NCBI GenBank assembly: GCA_030847615.1
Contig: JAUMIR010000001.1
Span: forward strand, 165,885,001-165,949,000
Reading direction: 5' to 3'
DNA: 64,000 nt
Source: Gambelia wislizenii
Taxonomy: Eukaryota; Chordata; Lepidosauria; Squamata; Crotaphytidae
Shown here: piece after piece, positions 22,091 through 34,172 of the stretch
Layout of the letters: each line of letters starts with the position of its first letter
How positions within the stretch are numbered: position 1 is the stretch's first letter
The notes under the pieces: model-generated
What the model was told of the DNA's origin: nothing
Databases searched by the model: none
What the model saw: only the letters and a program-made list of their open reading frames with translations
Program-made: the position numbers and the translations under genes

Positions 22091-22640
22091 GTGTAACTGA
22101 CTTAGTGGATTCCAGCCCACATTTTCAACAAGTGGAATGGCTTCCAAATAATCACTGTCATAAGCTGAAAGGTGCTTTTTCTGAACAAACTCCAGCAGTC
22201 ACAGGGGGATGCTGGTTTGTGCCAGGGGTATTGCCATGTAATTGCTCCTTGGCTACAAGTTCCATAGTGGTGGCATGCACTCCTGAGGTGCTTGTATATG
22301 AGCTGCTGTACATTGTTAGCTGGCTCTTAGCAACCTTAATAAGGCCTCAACAGTTCTTGTCAGCAGTCGAACAGTGTATCCACCAAAGAACCAATCTGTG
22401 TTTCTTTACACTTAAAATGAAAGAGAGGAATAGCAGTAATAATTTATTCCTCTTTACTGCAAAATTCCAGTTTGCAGTAATAAGTGGTCTCAGGAAATCT
22501 ATCCTTTGCTGCAATAACACAGGGACACCTGTGACCATTTTATAGATGAGAAATGTATGACCAAGGGATTAATCCCTTTCCCCACCCATTTTCTCTCTCT
22601 CTATCTGTATGTATGTGAAGTCTCCCCCACTGTGTATATC
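22091..22640. other. Unassigned sequence
   Basis: The interval contains a 170-codon plus-strand open frame (22033-22545) with no recognisable domain. I regard it as chance and call no gene. Confidence 0.4.
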
Positions 22641-22659
22641 ATATCACTGTTGGGTATTT

Positions 22660-22760
22660 ATGAATATATTAATTTATTTAGCACCAGCAACATACATGGA
22701 GCTATATAGAGTCTAACAGGACAGGTCCCTGCCCTCAAGGAAATTGAAGTCTAAAATTCA
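22660..22760 (-). mobile_element. Old LINE fragment
   Basis: TTAATTTATTTAGCACCAGC, then ACATGGAGCTATATAGAGT, then CCCTGCCCTCAAGGA, is a familiar degenerate vertebrate LINE 3' segment in minus orientation. It is short and decayed. Confidence 0.4.
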
Positions 22761-23555
22761 ACACAACAGAAACCAATGAGGAAAGGGAGATGAGTGATGT
22801 CATATGTAAACTGGGAGGGGGCACATGGTTGTTTCAGTTACATGTATTTAGGCTTGATTGGAGAGTTACTTGCTTTTGTGGCAAACCGTTCGAAGCTGAG
22901 TAGTTTGTCAATTAATGCTTTAATGACAGAGTTGTCCATCTTACTGAAGGAAAACCCAGCCAACCACTGTCCACGTGAAGTGTATAAGCTAGAATAATAA
23001 TTGAGATGGAGTGGAAATAGGGTTATTGAAACTATTGACTGAAAAATAAGGTAGCTCTCAAAAATGAACAAAACCTGAACAAAATGTCCCTTTATGTAAA
23101 ATAGGAGGGTTTTTTGTGATTTATTTTTAAAAAAACACCACCTTACCCACCGAAACCATATTCCAAACATAATATTCCTCATGAATTTGCTCTTTGCATT
23201 TTAGGTTTTTTTTTTAATTCCATACACATTAAATTGTCTCCCCAGCCCTGATAGGAGTGCTTGCTGTATTCCATGCGGCTCCTGGAAGGACAGAAGAGGG
23301 ACTTTTGGAAGGGAGAAAGGAAAAATTGGAACATTTTCTTTACCCCCCCCCAAAAAAAAAATCTTTCCCCAGTGTGCTATAAAGTGCTAACAGGCTTAGG
23401 TTCAAAGCTATTGGTAGCTCAATTGATAATGTGGAGTGCAAGCAAGCAAATAAATACCCCCAAAACAGCTGAAAAAACAGCTGTATCCTCCAAAAACAGT
23501 TGAAAATGGGAGTCAATCATAAAAAAGGAAACAGGAAGTCTTCATTAAGGGACTA
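22761..23555. other. Unassigned sequence
   Basis: No supported feature. Several A-runs (for example near 23100-23130, 23200 and 23352) are present. Confidence 0.4.
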
Positions 23556-23665
23556 ACAGTGCAATCATATACATGTTTACTCAGATATAAGTCTGAGTGC
23601 TGCATGCTGACTATGCTCAATGGATCTTATTCCTGGGGATGTTTGTATAGGATTACAGCCTAAAA
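23556..23665. mobile_element. Short interspersed DNA repeat
   Basis: GTGCAATCATATACATGTTT, ACTCAGATATAAGTC, CTCAATGGATCTTATTCC, ATAGGATTACAGCC is a short hairpin-like repeat common in squamate sequence (from general knowledge). A partial copy is at 29360-29445. Confidence 0.5.
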
Positions 23666-23824
23666 TGACTCTTAGCAAGCTTGATGCATGAAAATCCTTG
23701 TACATTCATGAGAATTAAAAAGTGCCATTGCCTGACAGATGCTTTACATACTAACAGACACATACACAAGAATCTGGGGCTGCTCAGTACCACCCTGGTG
23801 TTGGTAGCACAGTAGCAGTTCCTA

Positions 23825-24050
23825 TAGTGACCTCTGTCACACCACACAATTATAGTTCTATGATTCTACTTCAGCTGCCATGGCTGCATCCTATAGAATC
23901 CTAGGATTTGTAGTTTTGTAAGACACAACAGCTCTCGGGCAGTGAATTCTAAATATCTCACTAAACTACAAATTTCAGGATTTGATAGGATGGAGTCATG
24001 GCCATTAAATTGGTACCAAAGCACTATAGAATATGGGAAGTGGCCTGTCC
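23825..24050. mobile_element. MITE family M, copy 1
   Basis: Imperfect palindrome built around CATCCTATAGAATCCTAGGA, TTTGTAGTTTTG and the inverted partner ACTACAAATTTCAGGATTTG, GGATGGAGTCATGGCCATTA. Other copies are at 26145, 34588 and 36708. It is probably hAT-type by general resemblance; no terminal duplication was fixed. Confidence 0.6.
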
Positions 24051-24800
24051 GAAAGTGTTAAATAAACTGGCGTCTGCTGAGTTTCACTCCAGAGTGCAAG
24101 TGGAGGAATGTACTGGTAGACTGGAGAGAGGGCAGGTTTTGTTAGAAAATATGGAAGCTGTCCTTGGCAGCTGGTGACTCCCCATCAATGGGGTAGTGAA
24201 TTTGCTGTTTTAGTTGGAACTTGAACACAGCTATCCATTGTGCTGAACACTATCATCAAAATGGGTTCAGAACCTTGTGCAGCTGTTTCAAAGTCCAGAT
24301 TAAACCACATAGTGGTTCCATTGACATGGAAGCCATTGGCTAACACTGGATGCTGTCATTTCAACACTAAAAGCTGTCTTCCATAAAAAGAAAGCTTTAT
24401 TTAAATGAAATATTACTGAGAAGAGGGAGGAAAAATATAGCTGCTCTACATGACTGAGAACAAACAGCAAGAGAGAGTGAGAGAACCATAAGGAAGTTAA
24501 GACAAGTTTGAAAAATGAACATTACTCTTCAAGACATGGTAGCAACTGAACAAATCACAGAAAGGACTGTTCCAAGAATGTAGCTGGCTCTACCTTTTGC
24601 CCCCAGTGATACATAGTCACTTTTGCCAACTTAGTTGTAACTTTCTTCATTTTCAAGAGCTTTCCTTTGTCCTAATGAGGTCATTACCCCAGCTGGGTGG
24701 AGGGCAGGTGAGGGAACATGTGCATTAAAAAGAGAGTTCTGGTTATCTGTTTTCTCCTGCTGTGGCTGCAGCAGTTGTAGATATAGCTATTACCCAAATT
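24051..24800. other. Unassigned sequence
   Basis: No supported feature. Confidence 0.35.
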
Positions 24801-25626
24801 GTGTAGGATCCGCGAGGATCCCACTAGTGTCCAAATCTTAATATGGGGAATATTTAATTAGCTCAAAATGGCAGTGAGAGGCTGGGTAATGGCAGGTTCT
24901 TTGGACCTAAGTATACTGGTAGTAACTGAGGAGACTCTAAGCCAGAACATATAATTAAATTATCTTTATGGGAAATTAATATTAACAGCATTCATGCAAA
25001 CACCCAGGCTTCAAGCAGTCACATAAGGCTATCAAAGATAGTAGGAAGTATTTGGATAGAGGAATAGAGTAAGGGGATTGTGGTTTCTACTATACGGATC
25101 CTGGAGAGCTAAAAATCACAAAGTAAATTGGCTACACAGTCTGATATGGAGCTGAGAAAAAGAGGATCTGTGTGCGCTTTCATGGAGTTTTAGGGTGATA
25201 TTTATATGTAATAATTCCCCTGAAGGGATGGGATTAAGAGTGGAATACAATGTCTCTCAGAGTTTCCCAGGACTAGACAAAGGGTGCTCTCAAGAGTTAA
25301 CAATCATTAATGGGCAATGTATTTGGAATTGAATAGGAGCAGGTAACTTCTATTGTTGGAGAGAAAGGAAAGAGGAAAAACCCCTTTTGCAACCATTGAG
25401 AACTTTGCTATTGTTGAGTGGATTAGTGGATGACTCATCTCCAGGTGTTAACCCTGACCTGGGTATTACTCATTTGGGGGATTTCCAAAGGCCCCTTCCT
25501 AGGTTATACGTGACTCCAGCCTTTGTATCTGGAGGTCCCTGGTTTACCTGTTAACCACGTGAAAGGCCACATCAAGCCAAATTATTAAATATTGCCAATT
25601 ATGTGATATTCCAAGATGGGGGCTGT

Positions 25627-25950
25627 CAGGGTACATAACAGAGCAGCAGCAGAATCAGGCATCTTTACTTTTCATTTTCTCATGTGGATTATGGGCTCAC
25701 TTTCTCCTTTGTGGCAGTGCCACAACAGAAACTGAGTGCAGTGGGATAAGACTGAAAGGCAGTTGTTGCTGCTGCTGTTGAACTACAGAAGAAACAAGAA
25801 AAGAAGGAAATGAGTGGGGCAAAAACCTGCATCTATTACTTCATGGCCAGCATCCTCCTGTGACCTTGTACTAGTGTAACTAGGGACTTTTGTTAGTAAA
25901 ACTACTTTTTCTGATATTGTGTAAGGAGGCATCCAGCCTTTCCTTACACA
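25627..25950 (+). mobile_element. Possible LTR
   Basis: The segment begins TGTCAGGGTACATAACAG straight after a short purine tract (AAGATGGGGGC), which resembles a polypurine tract. It ends in GCCTTTCCTTACACA. The 24800-25626 sequence to its left could be decayed internal sequence, but no open frame supports that. There is no clear AATAAA signal and no target duplication. Confidence 0.3.
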
Positions 25951-26144
25951 ACTGTTTTCAGTAGGCAGTGCAATGGCTGGAGAGTAGCTCTACCCTCCCA
26001 TGAAAATAGACACTCAACAGCCATGGGGCATTCCAGGAATGCTCTCTCATGCTGCCACCTAGCAGGCTACTGCCATTCTTTCTCTCTGGCACTAAGAACT
26101 CCCTATAAACAATCCTGGGGAACTTTATAGTCTACCAACTTTAA

Positions 26145-26335
26145 ATAAGATCACCACAGCTATGGTGGTGTAGTTTTGTGAGATATTTACCATTCTCTAC
26201 CAGAGAGCTCTCCTGTAATTTCAGGAATGCAACAAGGATTTCCAAGTACCCTGCCAAACTACAAATCCCAGATTCTGTAGGATGTAACCATGGTCATTAA
26301 AGTGGTATCAGATTGTTGTCAGTATGCAGTGTCAC
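26145..26335. mobile_element. MITE family M, copy 2
   Basis: Contains GTGTAGTTTTGTGAGATATT and the inverted partner AAACTACAAATCCCAGATTC, GGATGTAACCATGGTCATTA, AAGTGGTATCAGA. It aligns with the copies at 23825, 34588 and 36708. The left end is truncated. Confidence 0.6.
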
Positions 26336-27095
26336 TGCACCTGAGTCAGTGTTTTCTGACACTTCCTCAGGTAACCAGTTGTTAAGTCTTCATTTGTTTT
26401 CAGAAAGATTTACATTCAGTGGAAGAAGCTATTTACAGGATACTGCTAAATAATATATAAAGTCGCTGAACGTCAAACAGCTGTTTAAAGACAACTACAA
26501 GAGCTAGGTTCAAAAGCTGGCAACTCTACTTATTGATGCCTGAGGCAACATTGGGGAAATCATTGAAAAGTATGGCAGCCATGCTGCTCAGGGCATTTTC
26601 CTGAAGTGAGAGATTGGAGAGTATGTGTGTGTGAATGTGTGCAGGAGGAAACAAGGGTATATTTTCTCTTTTTCCATTTTGAATAAATGTTGATGGGATC
26701 TGCTGTGTGATTTTGGCAATGCTGGCATAAAACCAGATGTGTGCACAAAGAAGACAACAGCCTTCTGCATTCTTTGTAAAGTTAAGAAATGCACACATGA
26801 GAAAAGCCCAGCATGAAAACATGCTGAGAGTCTTTGGGCTTGCCTACACTGTGGGTAAAAACCTAGAAGAAATTTGGACTACAGCTGTGGTATATGAAAT
26901 TCAAAATACTCTGGCACAGATTTAAGTGCCACACCTTAACTGCATCTGAATTTTTATTCCCAGTGAAGAGGTGGGTCCACCACTGCTGCTAGCCAGGCAC
27001 CTCCATGATGCTGCCGCCACTGGCATGGACCAAAAGAGCAACAGGGCTCTATTTTTCTGGGGCATAATCACCTGCTTTGAGCTCTGTAAAAGCAG
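26336..27095. other. Unassigned sequence
   Basis: GGGCTTGCCTACACTGTGGG at about 26837 resembles the left terminus of the TTA-type DNA elements (5052), but no partner end was found. Nothing else was seen. Confidence 0.35.
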
Positions 27096-27099
27096 AAGC

Positions 27100-27770
27100 C
27101 CAGTGCTAGTCATGCTTTCTGAGGTATGAATGGGTGCCTAGCTTCACAATGGCAGGGCTGGCTGGTCGTTCTGAATGTAGAGAGAGTGACTAGCACCTAG
27201 TTGCTCTCTCTGAAGTCAGAATGAGTGTCTAGCCTTGTGGTGGTGGGGCTGAATGGTCATTCTGAACGCAGAGAGAGTGACTAGTGCCAGGGCTCTGCTT
27301 TTCTGGTGTACAATCGCCCACTCTGAGCTCTGTGAAAGCAGAACTCTGGCACTAGTGGCTCTCTCTGGACCCAGAATGAATGGCCAGCCTCATGATGGTG
27401 GAGCTGGCCGGGCATTCTGACCTCAGAGAGAGCAACTAAGGCCAGGGCTCTGCCTTTGGAATGAGGAAGTGGCTGGGGGGTGGGTTGGGGATGGCAGCAT
27501 CTCAGACAGCGCTTTTCCTTCTTCTCCTCCCACCCACCCCTGAATCCAGTGCGAATGGATTGTTCACACTACAATTTTCTCTGGAGCTTCAAGAAAACTC
27601 TGGAGAAAACTGTGAGTTTTCTAAAACTCAGATAAAAGTAGTATTTCCCAAGTCTGGTGTGGATAGGGTTGTAGTCATTATCGCACCAGATTTGGGGAAA
27701 AGGCTGCACGTTGTATTGCCAGATTTGGGGAGGAGGGGGTTTAGTATTTTTCACTACTAGTAGACAAGCC
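27100..27770. mobile_element. Dispersed palindromic DNA repeat, family P copy 3
   Basis: There are several tandem inverted units of TTGCTCTCTCTGAAGTCAGA / CATTCTGAACGCAGAGAGAG at 27100-27440. A right part follows (GAGCTTCAAGAAAACTC, AAAACTGTGAGTTTT, GCACCAGATTTGGGGA) that matches the inverted left part of the 7.56-kb copy. No gene; the plus frame at 27461-27760 is chance. Confidence 0.5.
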
Positions 27771-29340
27771 CCCGGTGTACCTTTAAGAATCCAAAGTTAA
27801 ACAGATTGCAGCCATTCCTGGCCCAAAAATAAAGTAACGGAGAAAGAATACTGCCACAGGGGTGTAGCTACAGGCTTAGCAGGGACAAAATAAAGATTCT
27901 GCCTCCTCCGATAAGAATTCTGCTCTTACAAATGAAATTTTCCTCCAGTCCCCAAATTTCTAGCATTGCTATAACTTCAGCTGAGCATTTAGAAATACAG
28001 GTTAAGTATCCAAAGAAAAGGAGCAAGCAAAGTTGCCAAGCAAATGTAAACATAGCAAAAATAAGTTTTCTAAGTGTAAATTATTTTTAATGTCTTACTG
28101 TCTAGAATGCTAGCAATTTGGAGAATGAAGGAAAATGGGGAGGACAGAATTATTTGAGGGGTAATAGGGTTGCCATACGTTAACAGGCAATTGGATGACA
28201 CACGCACTCACACAATGCCCTCATTTTGACACGCACACCCATAGCTAAACCCTGCAGTGTCACTAGAACACAACCAGTCTGTGAAATAGTAAAGCACCTG
28301 CTTTGGGGGCTGGTTGACATCTTTGCTCAAATAAACAAATATATTTTCTTAACATGGGGGAGGGTCTGTGAACAGAATTCTTCATCTTCCTTACCAGTTT
28401 CTTAAGTACCCTCAGCACTTTAGTTTCCCCGAGAGATTTTACACAGTCATTCTTCCACTTTTGTTTTCCCTCTCTGTCTCTATCCCTGCACATGTGCAAT
28501 TATATCATTTTCCAGGCACAGATGCAATGGATACATATATTCTTGAATCTGTCTGTCTATCTAATCTTCAGAACTCAGGGCTCATATCTATACTTAATTT
28601 TCCACAAATCACCCCGCCCAAGGACTGAGTATTTTCCAGGTCTTTGCTTCCTCAAGACGTGACATTTCTCTCCCTCCCCCCACTACCCAGCACTTTTGAA
28701 ATCCACTCAGAGTTCTCCTCATGTGCTGTTGACAATGCATCTATCCAAATTCCAGCTTACAACGGTTGCCTAGGCAACCAGCACTTTGGCACAAAAAGCC
28801 TGTAAAAAGAATAAACAAAAATACCTCTTTGCAATTTGTCCTTTCTTCTTTCCACCCCCCCTTTCTTTTTATGTGTGCGCAAATTTTGTACAGCTATAAA
28901 ACATAAATAGTACAAAGATGGCATGCCGACACTGTTCACTTCCCATTAATTCTTGAACAGGTCTATGAGAGAGGCTTTCTGCTCTTGAAGACGTTACAGC
29001 TGCCACCTCCACAATTCCAGCCCCAGAAATTAGTCTCTGGTTAGTCTTTTGCACTGTGACAGGTGCTCAGTTTTTTGGTGGCATAGAATCTTTCCAGTTC
29101 AGATGCTTTGATTGCTCTTAGCTTCTTGGTTATGTTACAAATTGCAAAATTGTTAGCCCCTTCCATACCATTCACAGCTTTCTGTGAAAACATATATTTC
29201 TCTGCTATTTCACAAGTATAATCATGTTGTTCTCTGATAGACAGGCACATGCATGGCAATGTATATTTTGCATATCCTCCATACATGGCAATTCCTCTAT
29301 ACATGACCATTTGGTGGTGGTGGGATTGCCTTGTACATCT
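27771..29340. other. Unassigned sequence holding a perfect RFX-type palindrome
   Basis: No gene or transposon was recognised. The interval contains the X-box-like palindrome at 28764-28779, listed separately. Confidence 0.4.
28764..28779. promoter_or_regulatory. Candidate RFX (X-box) binding site
   Basis: GGTTGCCTAGGCAACC is a perfect 16-bp palindrome. It fits the RFX consensus GTNRCC-N(0-3)-RGYAAC with a 2-bp spacer. No promoter or gene start is visible next to it. A distal element or chance match is possible. Confidence 0.45.
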
Positions 29341-29450
29341 GCAGACCTATAGCCACTTATCTTTGCTCAATGGGATTTGAGTATGATGGGATTTAAGCTC
29401 ATTGAGCATAATCGGATTTACTTTTGAGTAGACATGTATAGGGATGAGCT

Positions 29451-30611
29451 AAAAGTGACTTAATTTGTGGGGTGTGAAATTATTTATGTAGAACAAATAA
29501 TAATATAATTTTACAGGTATCAAGTGGGGACAGGGGTGAGGTGAATAAATTTATGAGGATACCAGCACCTACAGGCTCAAATATGATTACACAGTGATGA
29601 AGGAAACACTCTATGCACACACTGCACTCCTATTTCATGTATTCATTGATGGATTTTAGATAGTCCAGGACTCAGCTGAGGGACTGAAAATGAAGGGTGG
29701 AACTGAGAAGGTGGCTCGAATGAAGGCTTCAACTACATCCAGAATTGCCTAGCAACCCAAATATGGAGGCTGTAATCCTATATTCATTTATGTGGAAGGA
29801 AGCTACACTGCACAGATTGGTCGGGCTCCAAGTATCCCCCTGTGAATGGAAATACTCAAGGAAGGGACTGAGATCCAATGGGGTCTTCTGCTGAAGGAAC
29901 AAGGGAAGGATATATTTTTTGACAACTCAACTCTTTCTCCTGCAGCTCCAAGCATCACCTCCCACACTGCTGCAGGAATCCTCTAACCCTCTGAGGCAGC
30001 TTTTCAGGGAGTACAAGGCAAGGAGGGATGCAGGAGGACAGAGACACTGGTGAAAATGTCCTCACTACCCCAGCAGGGGTGCCATTAAGGTGAGTTCTGC
30101 TTGCAGGGACTCTGGACCTAACCAGTGGGGTGTAATTCCCAGTGAATGTGCATCGAATCTGGCTATATATAAGAGAACACTGTGAGAAAACTACACAGCA
30201 GTTTTTATTGCGATAGTTTGCGGATTAGCGCATTTTCACACCAGTGCCACGTAGGTTACATGATTTAGTGCAAGACTGGTTGATACGGTAAGTTTTCTGC
30301 TTTGTAGTTCACACAGGCAAAGGTGGGGGTGTGGCCACCGGAGCACCCTGATCGCTGGCTGGGGGGGGGGGAAGAGATGTGCAAATAACCAAAAAAGAAG
30401 GGAGACCATGGCGGGGCGGGGGCAGAGGAATAATGACAAAAGGAGGCAAGCAAAGCAGGCTAGATTCCCTGGTGGAGGATGGTCTTTGTGGGGAGGAGAG
30501 ATCACCCAGCCGCCAGAAGCAATGGAATTGCAGGCTCCCCCTTTGCCCTGCTTCCCTCAAGCCCCCCTTCTCCTCACCCACTGCGATGTGTAACAGCCAG
30601 CGGAGCAGACT

Positions 30612-30647
<36 letters not shown>

Positions 30648-31218
30648 TACACACACACACACGCAAGAATGCGATCACAGCATGGCGAGGGAGCGAACGG
30701 CTGGTGGAACTAATCGCTACTCTCTCTCACACACACACAGAGGAACAGTAATTATGGCTAAGTGGGGATCCCTCAGCCACAGCAGCCAAGCAAGCCGGGA
30801 GGCAGACAGCTGGGTGACTGGGATAGGGATAGCTCTGGTATAACAACAGTGGCTGGATCTTTTTGTTTGAGGCTCCTCACATCTCTTGCAAGTCTGCCCC
30901 CTCCGCAGTTGGTCCAACCAATCACGGCTCAGCTCTGCTGTGGCTGTTTCGGGAAGATTGCTGGTAGTTCCCACAGCCTTTTGCACATCAGTAGTTCACA
31001 CAACTGATTGTGTGCATTTTCGCGAACTTTATCAAAAAATGTCAGGGAAAATAGTGAAAGCTGATACTGTGTGGCTTGTGTGTTTTTTCTGCCTCCCTCC
31101 TTCTGAATATAGCAACGTTGATCTGAAAGACGTGAACTATTAGGACTCTTTGCGAAGTCTTAGCAGATTTGTTTTGCCATGTAACTGACCCCTGTGATTG
31201 TTAGTTTCTTTTTAACAG
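29451..31218. other. Unassigned sequence with simple repeats
   Basis: (TC)n followed by (AC)n lies at about 30615-30662, and a shorter (TC)n(AC)n tract at about 30720-30740. The 30300-30600 part is GC-richer than its surroundings but shows no conserved open frame. GCGATAGTTTGCG at about 30210 and CATTTTCGCGAACTTTATC at about 31014 could be remnants of inverted termini of one element; this is weak. Confidence 0.4.
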
Positions 31219-31366
31219 TCTAGAGCAATGTTTCCCAAACTCTAGTCTTCCAGGTGTTTTGGACTTCAGCCTCCAAAATCCCTGATCAGTGGCCAAGGTG
31301 GCTGAGGCTTCTGGGAGTTGAAGTCCAAAACAACTGGAGGACTAGAGTTTGGGAATCACTGGTCTA
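31219..31366. mobile_element. Hairpin MITE
   Basis: About 148 bp folds back on itself. TTTCCCAAACTCTAGTCTTC and TTTTGGACTTCAGCCTCC on the left pair with GGGAGTTGAAGTCCAAAA and GGACTAGAGTTTGGGAA on the right. Fragments of the same type lie at 19680-19735 and 31820-31905. Confidence 0.7.
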
Positions 31367-32200
31367 GAGGCTGGGTGTTTTTGTTTTGTTTTTTAAAATA
31401 GAACATGGCACACAGAGATCTAGTGCATTGTTGTATGCTACCCAGAACATTGTAACTAATACCAAAAGGTGCGGTACAAAGCAAACGAGAAAGTAACTAA
31501 GTGATTTACTAGCAGAGTAAAAAGAATTGTGCTTTCTAGACATTACTTGGAACAACCATGCCAATTTATTTCATGATGTTTCAGGAACAAAATGTGAAAT
31601 GGCTTCCTGAGCCTTCTGGTTCAAACACAGTGGCCTTTGGTGCTGAAAAAGGTTATGGCCACCACTGATTTTACTGGAACAACTTCTGTGGCAAGGTTCT
31701 GAACATTCAGTTCCATTCAGGGTGATGTATGTAATACCCTAGACATTGGATTCCCTCCCTTTTGAATTTGGGCTGTCTAAGGCACACTTCCTGACTGAAA
31801 TCACAAGGCTTGTTAAAATTACCTTTTTGAACTACAACCCTATAATCCATAACCAGTATCCCTGACTGCAAGATTCTGGGAGCTGTAGTCCAAAATTTCT
31901 AAGCATTGAACCAAAACAGTGTGTGTGTGTATTAAATGTAAGAATGTAAAAAGGATTGTGCTTGATCAGGCCTTTCTACTCCAACACTCTGTTCCCACAG
32001 TGAGCAACAAGCTACCCATGAGGAAGCAGATCTTGAGGACAATAATATCTTCTTGCCCATGATCCCAACTGGCATAGAATCAGTTCCAGTTCCAGGCTCC
32101 AGTTCCAGGTGATCTCCTTTGAAGGTGAGTAATTCTGCTGCAACTCTCAGTCAAGTCAGGTGATAAGAGATCATTTGTTCACTGACTGCAAAGAAGCAGC
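31367..32200. other. Mostly unassigned; MITE fragment at 31820-31905
   Basis: GAACTACAACCCTATAATCC and TTCTGGGAGCTGTAGTCCAA form the fragment. Nothing else is supported. Confidence 0.35.
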
Positions 32201-32204
32201 AAAA

Positions 32205-32420
32205 ATTGTTGCTATCTGCTGTCAAGTTGGCTTCAGCTTATGGTGACCCCATGAATAAGAGACCTCTAAGAGCACCAGTCATCAGTAGTCCTGCTCAGGT
32301 CTTGGAAACTTGGGGCCACAGCTTCCTTGACTGAGTCTACCTACCTGTGAAGCAGTTATCCATTTTTCCTGCTGTCTTCCACTTTGTCAATCCTTATCCT
32401 CTTTTCCACTGAGTCATATC
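32205..32420 (+). repeat. Interspersed repeat, SINE-like
   Basis: CTGCTGTCAAGTTGGCTTCA, GCTTATGGTGACCCCATGAA, then GTCCTGCTCAGGTCTTG and TTCCTTGACTGAGTCTACC match a repeat type I know from squamate sequence. I cannot name the family. Confidence 0.5.
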
Positions 32421-32779
32421 TTCTAATGATTTGCTATGAAAAGTGATGGTCCATGGCAGCCTTGGACTCTCCCAAAATGCACTTACCTGAATCTTATTGG
32501 TTACTAAAGTAGATCCATGCTGAATGGTGAATTGACATATAAGTAAATCCAATTGGTTCAAGGGGCCTACACTAGTTGGGACTAACAATATAGTTCAGGT
32601 TTGAGTGAGTTCCTCTGAGGATCAGTAATTCATCGTATTTCACATGAAAAATAAACCTTATAAGGTATAAGCATGATATAAACATGAAATATATCTCCCT
32701 ACAATTTGTGGGGTGGGTGTGGGATGATGGCTTTGAGCTATAAGAAGTCTGGGAAATTGTCCTTGTGGGCTCAAGGATA

Positions 32780-32925
32780 AGTTTTATATGTTTTATATAA
32801 TTTTAGATTGTGATGATTTTAATTGTTTTTAATTGTATGTTGTATTTTATGTTTTTGTGAGTCACATTGTGTCCTATTTTTGGAGAAAGGTGACATATAA
32901 ATAAATAAATAAATAAGTAAATGGA
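32780..32925 (+). mobile_element. LINE 3' end (CR1/L2-like), plus strand
   Basis: TTTTAATTGTTTTTAATTGT leads to GTGAGTCACATTGTGTCC, TGACATATAAATAAATAAAT and an (AAAT)n tail. It is the sense-strand counterpart of 17590-17950. Confidence 0.6.
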
Positions 32926-33434
32926 CAGAGCCCAGCCTCTGGAGCAGAATGGTGGCAAAAATCATTGGCTGGAATCCTACATGTCTACTTTGTTAGAAAT
33001 GTGTTACTAATATCTCCTGCCCAACACTCACCCAACCCTACTTTGCCAGGCATCAGCTGTGCTGAGAGAAGAAGGTCCATTCTGCTGGTGATCAGGGTAC
33101 AGGTAGCATTTCCACACATACACACTGCCACTGAGTGAATCTGTGACATGGAAGTGCCACAAGGGTCCTGCTTCCGGTTTTTACAGCCTCAATAATTGTC
33201 GCAACTTCACTAACATCTGGTGAAGTAGGTTGGGGGGGAGGGGTTAGTTACGATCATGGCAATAATGTCATAATAGGGATTGTGAATATGGATCAGTTAC
33301 AGATGCATAACTCCAGGTTATGCATCTGTAAGTGTGATACTTTGCAACATCTCCTTGGTAACATCTTTCTTAAATGTCAAAAACAGCTTGTGAAAAATAA
33401 TATCCATTTAATGAAATCAAAACCTATCAGGATA
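32926..33434. other. Unassigned sequence
   Basis: No supported feature. Confidence 0.35.
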
Positions 33435-33600
33435 CCCTTCAACTTTTCACAGATGAAAAATGGGAGATATGTGGCCAAGCAGCTTCAGAGTGTGGTCACG
33501 ATGGCAAAAGTTATTAATGAAGAAGAACACACAAGCCTGGAGAGGCTGCAGTAGTTGGCTTTTGCCTGTGTTGACTGGGAAGAGCAAAATTCCACCTTCC
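33435..33600 (+). repeat. Interspersed repeat R, copy 2
   Basis: Plus-strand counterpart of 19974-20145, containing TTTTCACAGATGAAAAATGG and AAAAGTTATTAATGAAGAAG. The plus frame at 33282-33554 is open through it but has no recognised domain. Confidence 0.6.
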
Positions 33601-34172
33601 TCACCTATCCTCAATTACCTTGCTGAATTGAGTGCAAATTACTTCCGCACTTTTGAACTCAGTCTACAGCAGTAAAAGTAAGCTGAGGACAAAGGAGGAA
33701 AGTGGGCAGAGGAGAGAGAAACTGGGATGTTTTAAAAGCAGCTGAAAAAGTGGGATGACCAAAGATTAATTGGGAGTGCCCCTGTGAAATCGAGATAGTT
33801 GGAGAGTATGTATCAGCAGCATTTGCTTGTTAAGAACAAGATTCATACAGAAGTGGGCTGGGGGGTTCAACTACTAATAACATTTAGAGTATCATGCCAG
33901 TTGTTCATTTCCTTCAAAACAAATAAGAAATAAAACCCCTTCAAGTCACTTAATTTACTTAAAATGCAAACAAAAATAAAACAGCTTCATGCACCTGTAC
34001 TAAGCACCTGTTCCTATGTTGTTGTTTCCAGCGCGATGGTAATTTTCAGGGTATTCATCGCCTTCCTACATCTTAAAAAATGAGACTCTTTTGCCACCTA
34101 GTGGTAATATTTGGGAAACACTGACTTGAATTGTGTTACAGCCTCATTCTTCAAAGGGATGCCCTCCAAGTG
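33601..34172. other. Unassigned sequence
   Basis: No supported feature. Confidence 0.35.

Noticed and set aside
22033..22545. 170-codon plus-strand frame
   Set aside because: It starts inside a palindromic repeat and continues into unassigned sequence; no domain or splice pattern is visible.
30309..30662. Minus-strand frame starting with CV and RE dipeptide repeats
   Set aside because: The start is a translated (AC)n/(TC)n microsatellite, and the rest is GC-rich with no domain.
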